Shown piece after piece: positions 8,505 through 16,879 of a DNA stretch of 64,000 nucleotides (position 1 is the first letter of the stretch; every line of letters begins with the position of its first letter). Location: assembly GCF_003437535.1 (NCBI RefSeq), contig NZ_QSQT01000014.1:37594-101593 (forward strand), in the 5' to 3' direction. The notes under the pieces are model-generated. The model ran no database searches, was not told where the DNA came from, and saw nothing but the letters and a program-made list of their open reading frames with translations. The DNA comes from Phocaeicola plebeius. GTDB taxonomy: Bacteria; Bacteroidota; Bacteroidia; Bacteroidales; Bacteroidaceae. Made by a program: the position numbers and the translations under genes.

Positions 8505-9062
8505 ATGAAACAAGCTATCTGCCGGTTTATCTACCACAAACTGCTGGGCTGGAAAGCAGAAGTAAATGTACCCGATTTTAAAAAGTGCATCATCTGTGCG
8601 GCTCCGCATACCACCAACTGGGACTTGTTTATCGGAAAATTGTTTATCACAGCCATAGGGCGTGAATCGGGTTTTCTGATGAAAAAGGAATGGTTCTTCT
8701 TCCCGTTGGGAATCATATTCCGAAAAATGGGAGGTATCCCCGTACACCGCGACAAGCGTACTTCTATGGTAGACCAACTGGTGCAACGCATTGAAAAAAG
8801 TGACACATTCCATCTGGCCATTACACCGGAAGGAACACGTTCGGCTAATCCCGACTGGAAAAAGGGATTCTATTACATTGCCTTGGGGGCAAAAATTCCG
8901 ATTGTATTGATTGGAATAGATTATGAAAAGAAGTGCATTACAGCAGGAAAATACCTCTTGCCCACGGGTGACATTGAAAAAGACATGAAGGAAATCAAGT
9001 TATATTTCAAGGATTTCAAAGGAAAACACCCTGAGAAATTTACCATAGGAAATATTGACTGA
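8505..9062 (+). CDS. PlsC-like 1-acyl-glycerol-3-phosphate acyltransferase family protein
   Basis: A 185-residue member of the LPLAT superfamily. Motif I is HTTNWD (His 35, Asp 40, the H-x4-D catalytic pair), the motif with GGIPVHRDKR follows at about 76-85, and motif III is EGTRS (Glu 109), with a KKGFYYIA segment and a conserved proline (IPIVLIGIDY). It would transfer acyl chains to a lysophospholipid or related acceptor at the inner membrane face. At under 190 residues it is a short member, of the sort seen in many Bacteroidetes, and acceptor specificity cannot be read from sequence. It is the second gene of an operon and is followed by a very strong terminator. Confidence 0.85.
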   Translation: MKQAICRFIYHKLLGWKAEVNVPDFKKCIICAAPHTTNWDLFIGKLFITAIGRESGFLMKKEWFFFPLGIIFRKMGGIPVHRDKRTSMVDQLVQRIEKSDTFHLAITPEGTRSANPDWKKGFYYIALGAKIPIVLIGIDYEKKCITAGKYLLPTGDIEKDMKEIKLYFKDFKGKHPEKFTIGNID

Positions 9063-9074
9063 AATGAATAAAAA

Positions 9075-9118
9075 AAAACGTCCTTGCGTTCGTTACCAAA
9101 CGCAAGGGCGTTTTCTTT
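9075..9118 (+). terminator. Strong terminator after the acyltransferase gene
   Basis: A 16-base arm (9075-9090) pairs with 9099-9114 with only one G-U pair and an 8-base loop. T-rich sequence follows, and A-rich sequence precedes it, so it may work in both directions. Confidence 0.8.
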
Positions 9119-9119
9119 T

Positions 9120-9201
9120 AAACGCAAGTGCGTTTCAACCAAAACGCTTTGACGTTTTATCTAAAATGCACTTGCGTTTTGAATGAAACGTAGGATCGTT
9201 T
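9120..9201. repeat. Cluster of AACG/CGTT palindromes
   Basis: Immediately after the terminator lie four more inverted-repeat units with the same core. AAACGCA-AG-TGCGTTT (9120-9135) is self-complementary; its reverse complement recurs with one change at 9164-9179. Between them is AAAACG/CGTTTT (9141-9158), and AAACG/CGTTT (9186-9201) follows. The whole block can fold as nested hairpins. It sits between two convergent genes. Confidence 0.6.
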
Positions 9202-9314
9202 TTACCTAAGTTCAAAAGAGGTTTGAAAAAGAGGAATTAGATTAATTTTCACATATATTTGAGACAATCTCTTCTTTCTCGTAATCAGGAATACAAATAC
9301 TGAATTGAATCAAA

Positions 9315-10001
9315 TCATAAACCAAATTTATATCCCACAGAAAGAGTTAGAGTGTGATAGTTGGCCCCAATTACGTCATTTTTACCTTCCTTACCCAGCG
9401 AAAGATCATATTGTAGCTTCGCATACCAATGATTAGTTTCTATGCCTATATTTGAAGATACTCCCCAATCAAAGTTTCGAGCCTCTTCATAAAGAAAAAG
9501 ATTGGAATTGCCCATTGCATCCTCTCCATACATAAAACCATCGTAATACTGTTCATATTTCCCTGGATAAGCTCCATTCATGTAATAAGGATTACTATCA
9601 AAGCGGTTTTTCAAACAGAAAGCAACATAAGGTCCTACGCCAAAAAACATTTTCGTATTCTTATTCAAAGTCCATCTAAATTGAGCCAGCACTGGAATTT
9701 GTAAAAAATGTCTTGTCTGTGACACATTTTCCGTCCATGTAAACTTTCCATTGCTATAAGTTCCTCCATTGGAAATAGAATAGCCTCTAAATGTATAGAA
9801 CAATCCCGATTCTATACCAAAATGATTGGTCAAATTAAAATCTACAGAAACACCAATTTTTGCAGAAGGTCTCCATTCTTGTCCCCATCCGTATCTCTGT
9901 ACAGCAGAAATACCCATTTCAGGAGCCAATGTCACATTTTGAGCATACAAACTACAGATGCTTGTCATCAGCATACAAACCATTACGACTTTTTTCTTCA
10001 T
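9315..10001 (-). CDS. Outer-membrane beta-barrel protein (porin/PorT-like family)
   Basis: A 228-residue protein with a Sec signal peptide ending at about SLYAQ. The mature part alternates hydrophobic and polar residues in about eight strands (for example FGIESGLFYTFRGY, FLQIPVLAQFRW, HTLTLSVGYKFGL), ends in a hydrophobic C-terminal residue and has the length of the Bacteroidetes OMP_b-brl_2 group of small barrels. No ligand can be inferred. The gene, its upstream spacer and the following TetR gene are AT-richer than their neighbours. A -7 box lies at 10071-10078. Confidence 0.8.
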   Translation of the reverse strand: MKKKVVMVCMLMTSICSLYAQNVTLAPEMGISAVQRYGWGQEWRPSAKIGVSVDFNLTNHFGIESGLFYTFRGYSISNGGTYSNGKFTWTENVSQTRHFLQIPVLAQFRWTLNKNTKMFFGVGPYVAFCLKNRFDSNPYYMNGAYPGKYEQYYDGFMYGEDAMGNSNLFLYEEARNFDWGVSSNIGIETNHWYAKLQYDLSLGKEGKNDVIGANYHTLTLSVGYKFGL

Positions 10002-10070
10002 AATTTTCTAATTTAGAATTTTAAACTTACTTTCATGCCTCTTCTTCCTACGAAGAAAAAGAAAACGGCA

Positions 10071-10078
10071 CAAATATA
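10071..10078 (-). promoter_or_regulatory. -7 box (TATATTTG on the minus strand) of the barrel gene
   Basis: Exact TAnnTTTG, giving a leader of about 60 bases. The rest of the 410-base spacer (10002-10411) is AT-rich with no gene or convincing hairpin that I can support. Confidence 0.45.
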
Positions 10079-10411
10079 TACAATCAATATTGTATTTATA
10101 TATCGTAATAGTTGTCCTTTACGTAATTTTCGAGAATTTACACTTAAGCCATCATTTAAGTTCGATATTTCAAATATAATATAAAGAAGATTTCGCAAAA
10201 TTAAAATTTCGCGAGGCAATCACACGTCAGTATACAATTAATAATCAACATCTTAAGTAAAAAATCATAGCACAATTTATTTCTATTTAGAGATTATTCC
10301 AACCCGACATAGACTAAAAAACAAAAGTATCACATCCAAAACGCCTCTTCCCCAAAGGTACTTTTTACCATCCAAGACTCTCTTTAAAGTAATTATTTTC
10401 CGCCTGAATTT

Positions 10412-11125
10412 TCAAAGTTCCTCAACAATTTGTAAAGGAATCCCTGTATATTCGGAAATTTTTTCGGATGAGACAGAATCCCTTTTCATCGCGATTGCAA
10501 TACTTACAACGGAAGACTTGGATTGATCATGAAACAATAAACTGGAAAGATGTTTAATAGCCTTTAAAATCCTTTCTTTATCCGGCTCTTTACCAAGATT
10601 AATTCCGCTAAACTCTGATAGTCTGTCATGAAGTGTCATATAGTAAACTCCTCCAACTATCAAGGCTGAGATAGCTACAATGTCTGTATCTGAATCCGAG
10701 AACAGATTTGCAAATTTCTTACACAAAGGAAGAGTATGCAATTCTCTTAACTGGGCTGTACGGTGACTTATTTCATTATCCGTTGCTATTTCCCATCTTA
10801 ACAACTCTTGCATGATTTTATTATCCCATAAAGAATTGAAAAGATTACATAGAATGTTCTCATAATATTCCTGACCATTCTTACCTAGATCAGCAACTTT
10901 AATCACATCACTAAACCAATAATCAAATTTCTTAACATACTCATCAATAAATGCATCAAGATCCTTGTATCTCCTATAAAACTGTACAGGCTCTATTTCA
11001 GCTTCCTGCATTATACCCGTAGCGGTCAAACAACTGAATCCATCTTTTTGTATTAAAGTAGTGGCTGCCTCCCAAATCGATTTCTCCACATCTTCTGCAC
11101 TTCTTCTTTTCCTACGTTTTTCCAT
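10412..11125 (-). CDS. TetR/AcrR family transcriptional regulator
   Basis: A 237-residue protein with a very basic N-terminal run (KRRKRRS) followed by the TetR DNA-binding domain: helix IWEAATTLIQKDGF, then the turn and recognition helices TATGIMQEAEI and PVQFYRRYKDLDAFI (residues about 15-65). The rest is a helical ligand-binding/dimerisation domain of normal length. It lies upstream of, and on the same strand as, the barrel gene, separated by about 410 bases, and no efflux genes are adjacent, so its target is unknown; the barrel gene is the nearest candidate. Confidence 0.85.
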   Translation of the reverse strand: MEKRRKRRSAEDVEKSIWEAATTLIQKDGFSCLTATGIMQEAEIEPVQFYRRYKDLDAFIDEYVKKFDYWFSDVIKVADLGKNGQEYYENILCNLFNSLWDNKIMQELLRWEIATDNEISHRTAQLRELHTLPLCKKFANLFSDSDTDIVAISALIVGGVYYMTLHDRLSEFSGINLGKEPDKERILKAIKHLSSLLFHDQSKSSVVSIAIAMKRDSVSSEKISEYTGIPLQIVEEL

Positions 11126-11272
11126 CCTATTTCATTGCGTTACTTGTTGTTCTTTGAACACATCGATTAAACTATTAAACGGTAAAAATACTATTTTTAT
11201 TATACCTTCACAATCTTAATCAGATTAAAATACTTATATACACAATTGAAACGATTTGGTATCTATAAAAAA

Positions 11273-11314
11273 GAATAGGAACCGCCTTGTTTTACATAAA
11301 GACGGTCCCTATTC
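11273..11314 (-). terminator. Terminator of the APH-fold kinase gene
   Basis: Arms 11273-11286 and 11301-11314 pair at 12 of 14 positions (outer seven GAATAGG/CCTATTC perfect). On the minus strand a run of six T follows. Confidence 0.75.
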
Positions 11315-11335
11315 TCATATCCTTTTAAAATCTGC

Positions 11336-12418
11336 TTACAGCAGGGAAGAAATATATTCCTTCATTTCAGGAACTGCACGACGTGCTTCCTGATACAGCT
11401 TATACTGTGCCAGTGTACGCACATAGTTGTGTTCGGCATATTTTATCTGATAATATGTATCCCCGTTGATATAGTCAGCCAGGAAACGTACTGCCTGCAT
11501 ATATGGGAACAACATCACAGCGTATGGCAGCATTTCTATCTCCAGCGGAGTAAGGAAACTCTTGGCCGATTCGATGTATCCCTTGGCAAAGGCACGGAAA
11601 ATATCCATGTTGAAATGAATCTTGTTCAAGTCAGGTTCATCTTCAGGAGCCGTATTTCCGGCAGAACGAAGGAAATCACCGAAATCAGAGAAGACGAAAC
11701 TTGGCATGGTCGTATCCAAATCGATTACGCACAATACGTTTCCATCTTTATCAAACAACATGTTGGATACCTTCGTATCACAATGGCAGATACGTTTCGG
11801 AAGTTTTCCTTCCCGATACAGACGTTCTGCAGCACACATTTCATCTGCATCTTTCTCAATATCATCTACCAGTGACTGTACCTTCTCCATACGTCCGGCT
11901 GCATTCTGCGCCACAGCTTCACGCAACTGCTGCATACGGAATTCCATATTATGGAAATCGGGAATGGTTTCCCCTAACTTTTCAGGCAGGTCGGCCAACA
12001 TGGCTTCAAACTCACCAAATTTCACACCTACCAGATAAGAAGATTCGGGAGTTACCGCTTCCAGTGTTTGTGATTCCGGAATGAACACACACACACGCCA
12101 GTAGCGTTCGCCATCAAAATAATATGTTTTTCCTTCGGCAGTCGGTACAAAGCGGAGGACTTTGCGGTCTATATCCGTTTCATGAGCCTTTTTCAGTTTC
12201 TCGCGAATATGACGAGTCACACATTCAATGTTGTGTTGAAGAAGTTCCACATCCTTGAAAACCTGATGATTGACACACTGCAATATGTAATCGCAAGCCT
12301 GCGGATCTTCTGTCTGAACTTTATAAGTCTGATTAATCAAACCGGCTGTCAAAGGAATTATTTCCCCTACCTTTCCAACCTCCGGAAATTGTGCAATAAT
12401 TTCATTAAGTGACTTCAT
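11336..12418 (-). CDS. APH-fold sugar kinase-like phosphotransferase (N-acetylhexosamine kinase-like)
   Basis: A 360-residue cytosolic protein of the aminoglycoside-phosphotransferase fold. The catalytic loop is HCDTKVSN (His 212, Asp 214, Asn 219) and the metal-binding Asp is in VIDLDT (Asp 233); the N-terminal GLINQTYKV block is the nucleotide-binding loop. Length and the HCDTKxSN/DLDT pattern resemble NahK-type N-acetylhexosamine 1-kinases, which is the most likely role, though other small-molecule kinases remain possible. The start is set at the ATG at 12418; a TTG three codons upstream is less likely. It is monocistronic, with a -7 box at 12511-12518 and a good terminator. Confidence 0.75.
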   Translation of the reverse strand: MKSLNEIIAQFPEVGKVGEIIPLTAGLINQTYKVQTEDPQACDYILQCVNHQVFKDVELLQHNIECVTRHIREKLKKAHETDIDRKVLRFVPTAEGKTYYFDGERYWRVCVFIPESQTLEAVTPESSYLVGVKFGEFEAMLADLPEKLGETIPDFHNMEFRMQQLREAVAQNAAGRMEKVQSLVDDIEKDADEMCAAERLYREGKLPKRICHCDTKVSNMLFDKDGNVLCVIDLDTTMPSFVFSDFGDFLRSAGNTAPEDEPDLNKIHFNMDIFRAFAKGYIESAKSFLTPLEIEMLPYAVMLFPYMQAVRFLADYINGDTYYQIKYAEHNYVRTLAQYKLYQEARRAVPEMKEYISSLL

Positions 12419-12510
12419 GGTTAGCAAATAAATTAGGTTTATTATATTATTTAATTAGAATCTATACTTATTCAATATACCTTTTAAAATATTCTGATTT
12501 TTCTACACTG

Positions 12511-12518
12511 CAAATATA
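12511..12518 (-). promoter_or_regulatory. -7 box (TATATTTG, minus strand) of the kinase gene
   Basis: Exact TAnnTTTG about 93 bases before the kinase ATG; no clear -33 element. Confidence 0.45.
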
Positions 12519-12570
12519 GGGAAGTTTTTACGGATTACCTTCATCTCATTGTAATATTTTCTACAAAATC

Positions 12571-12601
12571 TTTGCAGAATAACAAAAAGTTTATAGATTT
12601 G
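12571..12601 (+). promoter_or_regulatory. Promoter of the periplasmic TPR gene
   Basis: TTTG (12571-12574), 19 bases, then TAGATTTG (12594-12601). Both boxes match, and they overlap the 5' end of the longest open frame, which rules out its TTG start at 12572. Confidence 0.7.
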
Positions 12602-12625
12602 CGCCCGTTAATAAAACTAGACTCT

Positions 12626-13246
12626 ATGAAAGCCACCATGAAAACACTCTCAGCAATTCTGATTTGCTGTTTTATTTCTACTATACAAATGTATGGAGAA
12701 AATATTCAACGCCCTGAAAGCGAAAACTATGTAAAAGGAGTAGAAGCTCTCAATGAAGGAAACCCTGAAGCGGCTTATACTTATTTGAATGCAGAAATCA
12801 ATGAGCACCCTGACAACGGATATGCACATTGCTACATGGCACTTATCTGCAACTTCTGCAATGATACCAAACTGGCACTGCAGGCATTGAACTCCAGTCT
12901 GGAACTTATTCCAGAAGCCGATACAGAATACCGTTCATTTGCACACTATTCTAGAGGCGTGCTGCTAAGCAATCTGAAAATGTGGGAACGTGCCGAAGCA
13001 GACCTGAATGAAGCAATTCGTCTGAATCCGGAGGATGTGGAAAACTACAAATCACGCGCACAACTCTATTTTGAAACTGAACGCTATGAAGAGTCACTCG
13101 ACGACCTGACACGCGCACTCAAGCTTGACAGCAAAGCTGATGTAAACGACCTGATGCTGCAACTTATGGCAGTAGCTCCTACTTCCGAATTCATGGAACG
13201 CATCACTGCCACTTACCAGCAACTGGATCAGGTTACGATTCACTGA
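12626..13246 (+). CDS. Exported TPR protein
   Basis: A 206-residue protein. The start at 12626 (MKATMKTL) lies just after the predicted transcription start and gives a proper signal peptide ending near QMYGEN; an ATG four codons later is also possible. The mature protein contains about three TPR units, including AYTYLNAEINEHPDNGYAHCYMAL and a classic pair around ADLNEAIRLNPEDVENY and SLDDLTRALKLD. It is presumably periplasmic and mediates protein contacts; no partner is evident. A perfect 12-base-pair terminator follows, so it is a single-gene unit. Confidence 0.8.
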   Translation: MKATMKTLSAILICCFISTIQMYGENIQRPESENYVKGVEALNEGNPEAAYTYLNAEINEHPDNGYAHCYMALICNFCNDTKLALQALNSSLELIPEADTEYRSFAHYSRGVLLSNLKMWERAEADLNEAIRLNPEDVENYKSRAQLYFETERYEESLDDLTRALKLDSKADVNDLMLQLMAVAPTSEFMERITATYQQLDQVTIH

Positions 13247-13273
13247 TAAATCCATACAATTACGTTATACTTG

Positions 13274-13306
13274 AAAGCCATCTCACCCTCTGAGATGGCT
13301 TTTTCA
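13274..13306 (+). terminator. Terminator after the TPR gene
   Basis: AAAGCCATCTCA (13274-13285) and TGAGATGGCTTT (13291-13302) pair perfectly around a 5-base loop, followed by T. Confidence 0.85.
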
Positions 13307-13338
13307 TTTGCAGGGATAAGAATGATTTTCTATTTTTG
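13307..13338 (+). promoter_or_regulatory. Promoter of the POT transporter gene
   Basis: TTTG (13307-13310), 20 bases, TATTTTTG (13331-13338); starts directly after the preceding terminator. Confidence 0.65.
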
Positions 13339-13380
13339 CAAAAACAATCAATTTACTAACATTTTATCAATAAAAACAGA

Positions 13381-14925
13381 ATGAATCAAACAAAAGGGCA
13401 TCCAAAAGGACTTTATTTACTCTTCGTAACTGAGATGTGGGAACGGTTCAGTTACTACGGCATGCGCGCGCTGTTCATGCTTTACATGGTACAGGCGTTG
13501 CTTTTCGACAAGGAAATGGCTTCACAAGTGTATGGCAGTTACACGGGGCTGGTGTATCTCACCCCGCTCATCGGCGGATACATTGCCGACCGCTACTGGG
13601 GCAACCGGCGATCCATCGTGGTTGGCGCACTGACCATGGCACTCGGTCAGTTCCTTCTATTCCTCAGTGCCTGCTATTTTCAGGAGGTAGCATTGGCCAA
13701 ATACCTGATGTTTTGCGGACTGGGACTGCTGATTTTAGGAAACGGTTTTTTCAAACCCAATATCTCGACCATGGTGGGACGGCTCTATACACCCGATGAC
13801 AACCGCAAGGACTCGGCCTTCACCATCTTCTATATGGGAGTGAACGTAGGCTCTACCCTCGCCCCGCTGGTATGCGGACTCGTAGGAAACACCGGACATC
13901 CGGAGGACTTCAAATGGGGATTCTTAGCTGCCTGCATCGGCATGATACTGGGAGCAACCGCATTCCAGATTTTCAAGAACAAATACATATGCGACCCCGA
14001 TGGCAATCCAGTAGGTGTTGCCCCACAAAGAAGCGCATCAACCGCACAGCAATCAGAAACTTCTTCGCAGAAGTCCACTTCGCGCACCCTTCTGATGCTC
14101 GGAAGCACCCTCCTGCTTACCTTGCTTTTCTCCATCAACTGGAATGCAGACAGCGCGCACCTGTTTGCCGATGCCGATTGGATTGGTTCACTGATTTACG
14201 CCACTACCGTCGTCATGCCGGTGATTATCATTACTGATCACTCACTGAACCGACATGAAAAGTTGCGTATCGGAGTGATTTACATCATTGCATTTTTCGT
14301 TATCTTCTTCTGGGCAGCCTACGAACAGGCCGGTGCTTCACTCACCTTCTTTGCCGACGAACAGACCGACCGCCACATCGGAGGATGGGAAATGCCAGCT
14401 GCCTACTTCCAATCGTTCAACCCTATTATGATTGTGACACTGGCCCCAATCTTTGCAGCAGTATGGTCATTCTTGGGTAAAAGAGGCATTGAGCCAAGTT
14501 CTCCCCGCAAGCAAGCCATCGGACTGGGATTGTTAGCGTTAGGCTATCTGTTTATTGCCTTCGGAGTGAAAGATATTGAGCCGGGTGTGAAAGTCAGCAT
14601 GGTATGGCTCACCGGTCTTTATCTGATTCACACCATGGGCGAACTCTGTCTGGCCCCTATCGGACTTTCATTGGTGTACAAACTGTCACCAGCCCGTTTT
14701 TCTTCATTGCTGATGGGTGTATGGTACCTGAGTACCTCGGCTGCCAACAAGTTTGCTGGTCTGCTGAGCGGTTACTATCCGGAACATGGGGTAAGCAAAA
14801 GTTTCATGGGCTATCCCATTGAAAATCTGTTCGACTTCTTCATGCTTTTCGTGTTCATGAGCGGATCAGCTGCCGTTATCCTTTTCCTGCTCTCAGGAAA
14901 ATTGAAGAAAATGATGGAAGTATAA
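13381..14925 (+). CDS. POT/PTR family proton-coupled oligopeptide transporter
   Basis: A 514-residue inner-membrane protein of the major facilitator superfamily with about 12-14 transmembrane helices. The family signature ExxERFxYYG is present near residue 20 (EMWERFSYYG), followed by GGYIADRYWGNRR and the PTR motif region FYMGVNVGS. POT proteins import di- and tripeptides with protons. The central cytosolic loop (about 215-240) is Ser/Gln-rich. The gene has its own promoter and a terminator shared with the convergent thioredoxin gene. Confidence 0.93.
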   Translation: MNQTKGHPKGLYLLFVTEMWERFSYYGMRALFMLYMVQALLFDKEMASQVYGSYTGLVYLTPLIGGYIADRYWGNRRSIVVGALTMALGQFLLFLSACYFQEVALAKYLMFCGLGLLILGNGFFKPNISTMVGRLYTPDDNRKDSAFTIFYMGVNVGSTLAPLVCGLVGNTGHPEDFKWGFLAACIGMILGATAFQIFKNKYICDPDGNPVGVAPQRSASTAQQSETSSQKSTSRTLLMLGSTLLLTLLFSINWNADSAHLFADADWIGSLIYATTVVMPVIIITDHSLNRHEKLRIGVIYIIAFFVIFFWAAYEQAGASLTFFADEQTDRHIGGWEMPAAYFQSFNPIMIVTLAPIFAAVWSFLGKRGIEPSSPRKQAIGLGLLALGYLFIAFGVKDIEPGVKVSMVWLTGLYLIHTMGELCLAPIGLSLVYKLSPARFSSLLMGVWYLSTSAANKFAGLLSGYYPEHGVSKSFMGYPIENLFDFFMLFVFMSGSAAVILFLLSGKLKKMMEV

Positions 14926-14950
14926 AGAACTTACTTCACATACCCATAAA

Positions 14951-14990
14951 AAACGCGAGCCTCTCTGTAAAAAGGTCCGCGTTTCTTTTA
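14951..14990. terminator. Bidirectional terminator between convergent genes
   Basis: AAACGCG (14951-14957) pairs with CGCGTTT (14978-14984), with a further CCT/AGG pairing inside. T-rich tail on the plus side, A-rich sequence on the other side. Confidence 0.65.
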
Positions 14991-15018
14991 TAATAAGTTC
15001 TTACTTTAAAGAAACTGA

Positions 15019-16119
15019 TTATTTCATCAGTTCTGCAAGTTTTGCTTCCAAGTCCTCACCACGCAAGTCACGGGCTACGATTGTACCGTCTTTTGAAACC
15101 AGCAAAGTAGCCGGGATGGCACGCACGCCATACAAAGCCGCACCTTCACACTGCCAACCTTTCAGGTCAGACATCTGCGGCCAAGTGATGTTCAAATCTT
15201 TGATTGCCTTCTTCCAGCTTTCTACATCGTTATCCAAAGATACACCTACAATGCCGAAGCCTTTTGCCTTATATTTTGCATAAGCAGCTACTACATTCGG
15301 CATTTCCATGCGGCAAGGTCCGCACCAGCTGGCCCAGAAATCAATCAGTGTATAGTTGTTGGCAGCAATGAAGTCAGACAATTTCACCGGTTTGCCTTCT
15401 GGCGTATTCAGCGTAAAATCGATAAATTTCTTTCCTACAGCTGTCTTAGCCACTGTCTCTACATGTTCCTTCAAAGCCTTTACCTCTTCATTTTCAGCAA
15501 AAGCAGCCGGAACTTTTTCCAGCAAAGGCTGTACTTTTTCTACTTCAAAAGAAGAACCGAACATGGTCAGCAAGTGTACCCCTGCGGCACTAGCAATATT
15601 CTCAGACACGAGCTGATAAATACTGTCCATACCTTCTGTCTCTTTCTTGTCGAGTACTTCCATCAGTGAATCACGCTGAACTTCAGTCAGCAAGGTATCA
15701 CCCTTAATCTTCTGATACATGTCATTCATTTCCTTACCAATCTTCTGGTATTCATCCATGAATTTCTGATAAGTATCGTTGTTGGGTGTTCCTGAAATAC
15801 GGCTTTCCATCGGGCTCAGATTTACCTGAATGTTTCCTTTTTCTACAAACACCATGGCAGCCATACGGGCATCTCCCTTCATGTAAGTTACAAAACGAGA
15901 TACAGCCACTGAATCGGGAGTTCCCTTAAACTCAAAAGTACCGTTTTTTACAACTACAGAATCCAGTGCTTCAAAACCTTCTTCTGTCTGTTTCTGCAAG
16001 AATACGGTATCGCCATCGGCCACACCTTCGGCTGTACCCTTAATGATATAGCCTGCTTTTTCCTGACAAGCAGCCAAAGACATCAGTCCGGCTGCTGCAA
16101 ATAATACAATTTTTTTCAT
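15019..16119 (-). CDS. TlpA-like thiol-disulfide oxidoreductase lipoprotein with N-terminal DUF4369
   Basis: A 366-residue lipoprotein: lipobox Cys at 18 (SLAAC), an N-terminal beta-rich DUF4369-like domain (about 24-110), a helical linker, and a C-terminal thioredoxin-fold domain with the active site CGPC at 266-269 (WASWCGPCR). It is predicted to face the periplasm and reduce or oxidise disulfides of exported proteins. A -7 box at 16160-16167 gives it its own transcript, so it is not part of the neighbouring sensor unit. Confidence 0.9.
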   Translation of the reverse strand: MKKIVLFAAAGLMSLAACQEKAGYIIKGTAEGVADGDTVFLQKQTEEGFEALDSVVVKNGTFEFKGTPDSVAVSRFVTYMKGDARMAAMVFVEKGNIQVNLSPMESRISGTPNNDTYQKFMDEYQKIGKEMNDMYQKIKGDTLLTEVQRDSLMEVLDKKETEGMDSIYQLVSENIASAAGVHLLTMFGSSFEVEKVQPLLEKVPAAFAENEEVKALKEHVETVAKTAVGKKFIDFTLNTPEGKPVKLSDFIAANNYTLIDFWASWCGPCRMEMPNVVAAYAKYKAKGFGIVGVSLDNDVESWKKAIKDLNITWPQMSDLKGWQCEGAALYGVRAIPATLLVSKDGTIVARDLRGEDLEAKLAELMK

Positions 16120-16159
16120 TTTATACGTTTATTCCGGTTTTTGTTGAAAATAACGTGGG

Positions 16160-16167
16160 CAAAGATA
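16160..16167 (-). promoter_or_regulatory. -7 box (TATCTTTG, minus strand) of the thioredoxin gene
   Basis: Exact TAnnTTTG about 40 bases before the ATG; no clear -33 box. Confidence 0.45.
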
Positions 16168-16195
16168 ATCGTTTCAGAGGAAACAGCCCTATTTT

Positions 16196-16879
16196 TTACA
16201 AAAGAAAAAGCACACAGCAAAGCAGATAAGCACCGCGACATACTTCATCCGGCAATCCAGCATAATCTGTCAGCCCGCTGAACTCCAGCGAAGAGAAAAA
16301 AAGCGTAATGAAAAGAAGCACGACAAAGTACGTAGCCCGGTTCTTGTAAAGATAAGCCATTCCTTCTACTACATCCGAATCGTCTAGATAGGAATCAGAA
16401 GCAAAACCATACACGATAGAAGGCAGAGCTACCCCTAACGAACACACTCCCCAGAATCCATCGGCCAACGGAGAATCAGACAACGTACCGATGGCACTAC
16501 GCACCGTATTCCAAGGACCAAAAGCCAGCAAGACACACAGTCCGACGTACACTAAAAAAGTGACGGCAGCCAGTCCCATTCCACGTTTCTCCTTTCGGGA
16601 AAATTTTCGGGTGCCCGACACCATCCTGTGACAGGCATCACCCAATCCGGAATGGAGAAATAGGCCTCCTCCAAAGAAAAGACACACCACGGCCTGAAAT
16701 ACGGGAGAAAGAATATAATCATCTAAAAGCGTACGCAAGAGCCATCGCAGTCCTTCGTCACTCAAAAGACTGCGTACACCTTCCCACTCATAAATACTGC
16801 CGGTCCATGACAACAAGGCAGCCAGCAAAAACAGCAACAGGAAGCAGGTGGCCGGATGCAGATTGAATTTATTCTTCAT
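16196..16879 (-). CDS. Small integral membrane protein, AbgT-like N-terminal region
   Basis: A 227-residue protein; the ATG at 16879 overlaps the last 11 bases of the response regulator gene, indicating translational coupling, and is preferred over a longer non-overlap-respecting start 15 codons upstream. It has about five or six hydrophobic segments (about 10-28, 55-78, 100-120, 140-158, 182-200, 212-227). The stretch SWTGSIYEWEGVRSLLSDEG followed by LRWLL resembles the N-terminal signature of AbgT-family transporters, which are over 500 residues, so this would be either a truncated relative or an unrelated protein. The tight link to the sensor and regulator suggests it takes part in or is controlled by that signalling unit. 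Function unknown. Confidence 0.65.
   Translation of the reverse strand: MKNKFNLHPATCFLLLFLLAALLSWTGSIYEWEGVRSLLSDEGLRWLLRTLLDDYILSPVFQAVVCLFFGGGLFLHSGLGDACHRMVSGTRKFSRKEKRGMGLAAVTFLVYVGLCVLLAFGPWNTVRSAIGTLSDSPLADGFWGVCSLGVALPSIVYGFASDSYLDDSDVVEGMAYLYKNRATYFVVLLFITLFFSSLEFSGLTDYAGLPDEVCRGAYLLCCVLFLL

Noticed and set aside
10013..10219. 68-residue minus-strand frame in the AT-rich spacer
   Set aside because: Low complexity, no start signal, overlaps the promoter of the barrel gene, and no family resemblance.
12572..12625. TTG start of the TPR gene at 12572
   Set aside because: It overlaps the -33 and -7 promoter boxes and would spoil the signal peptide.
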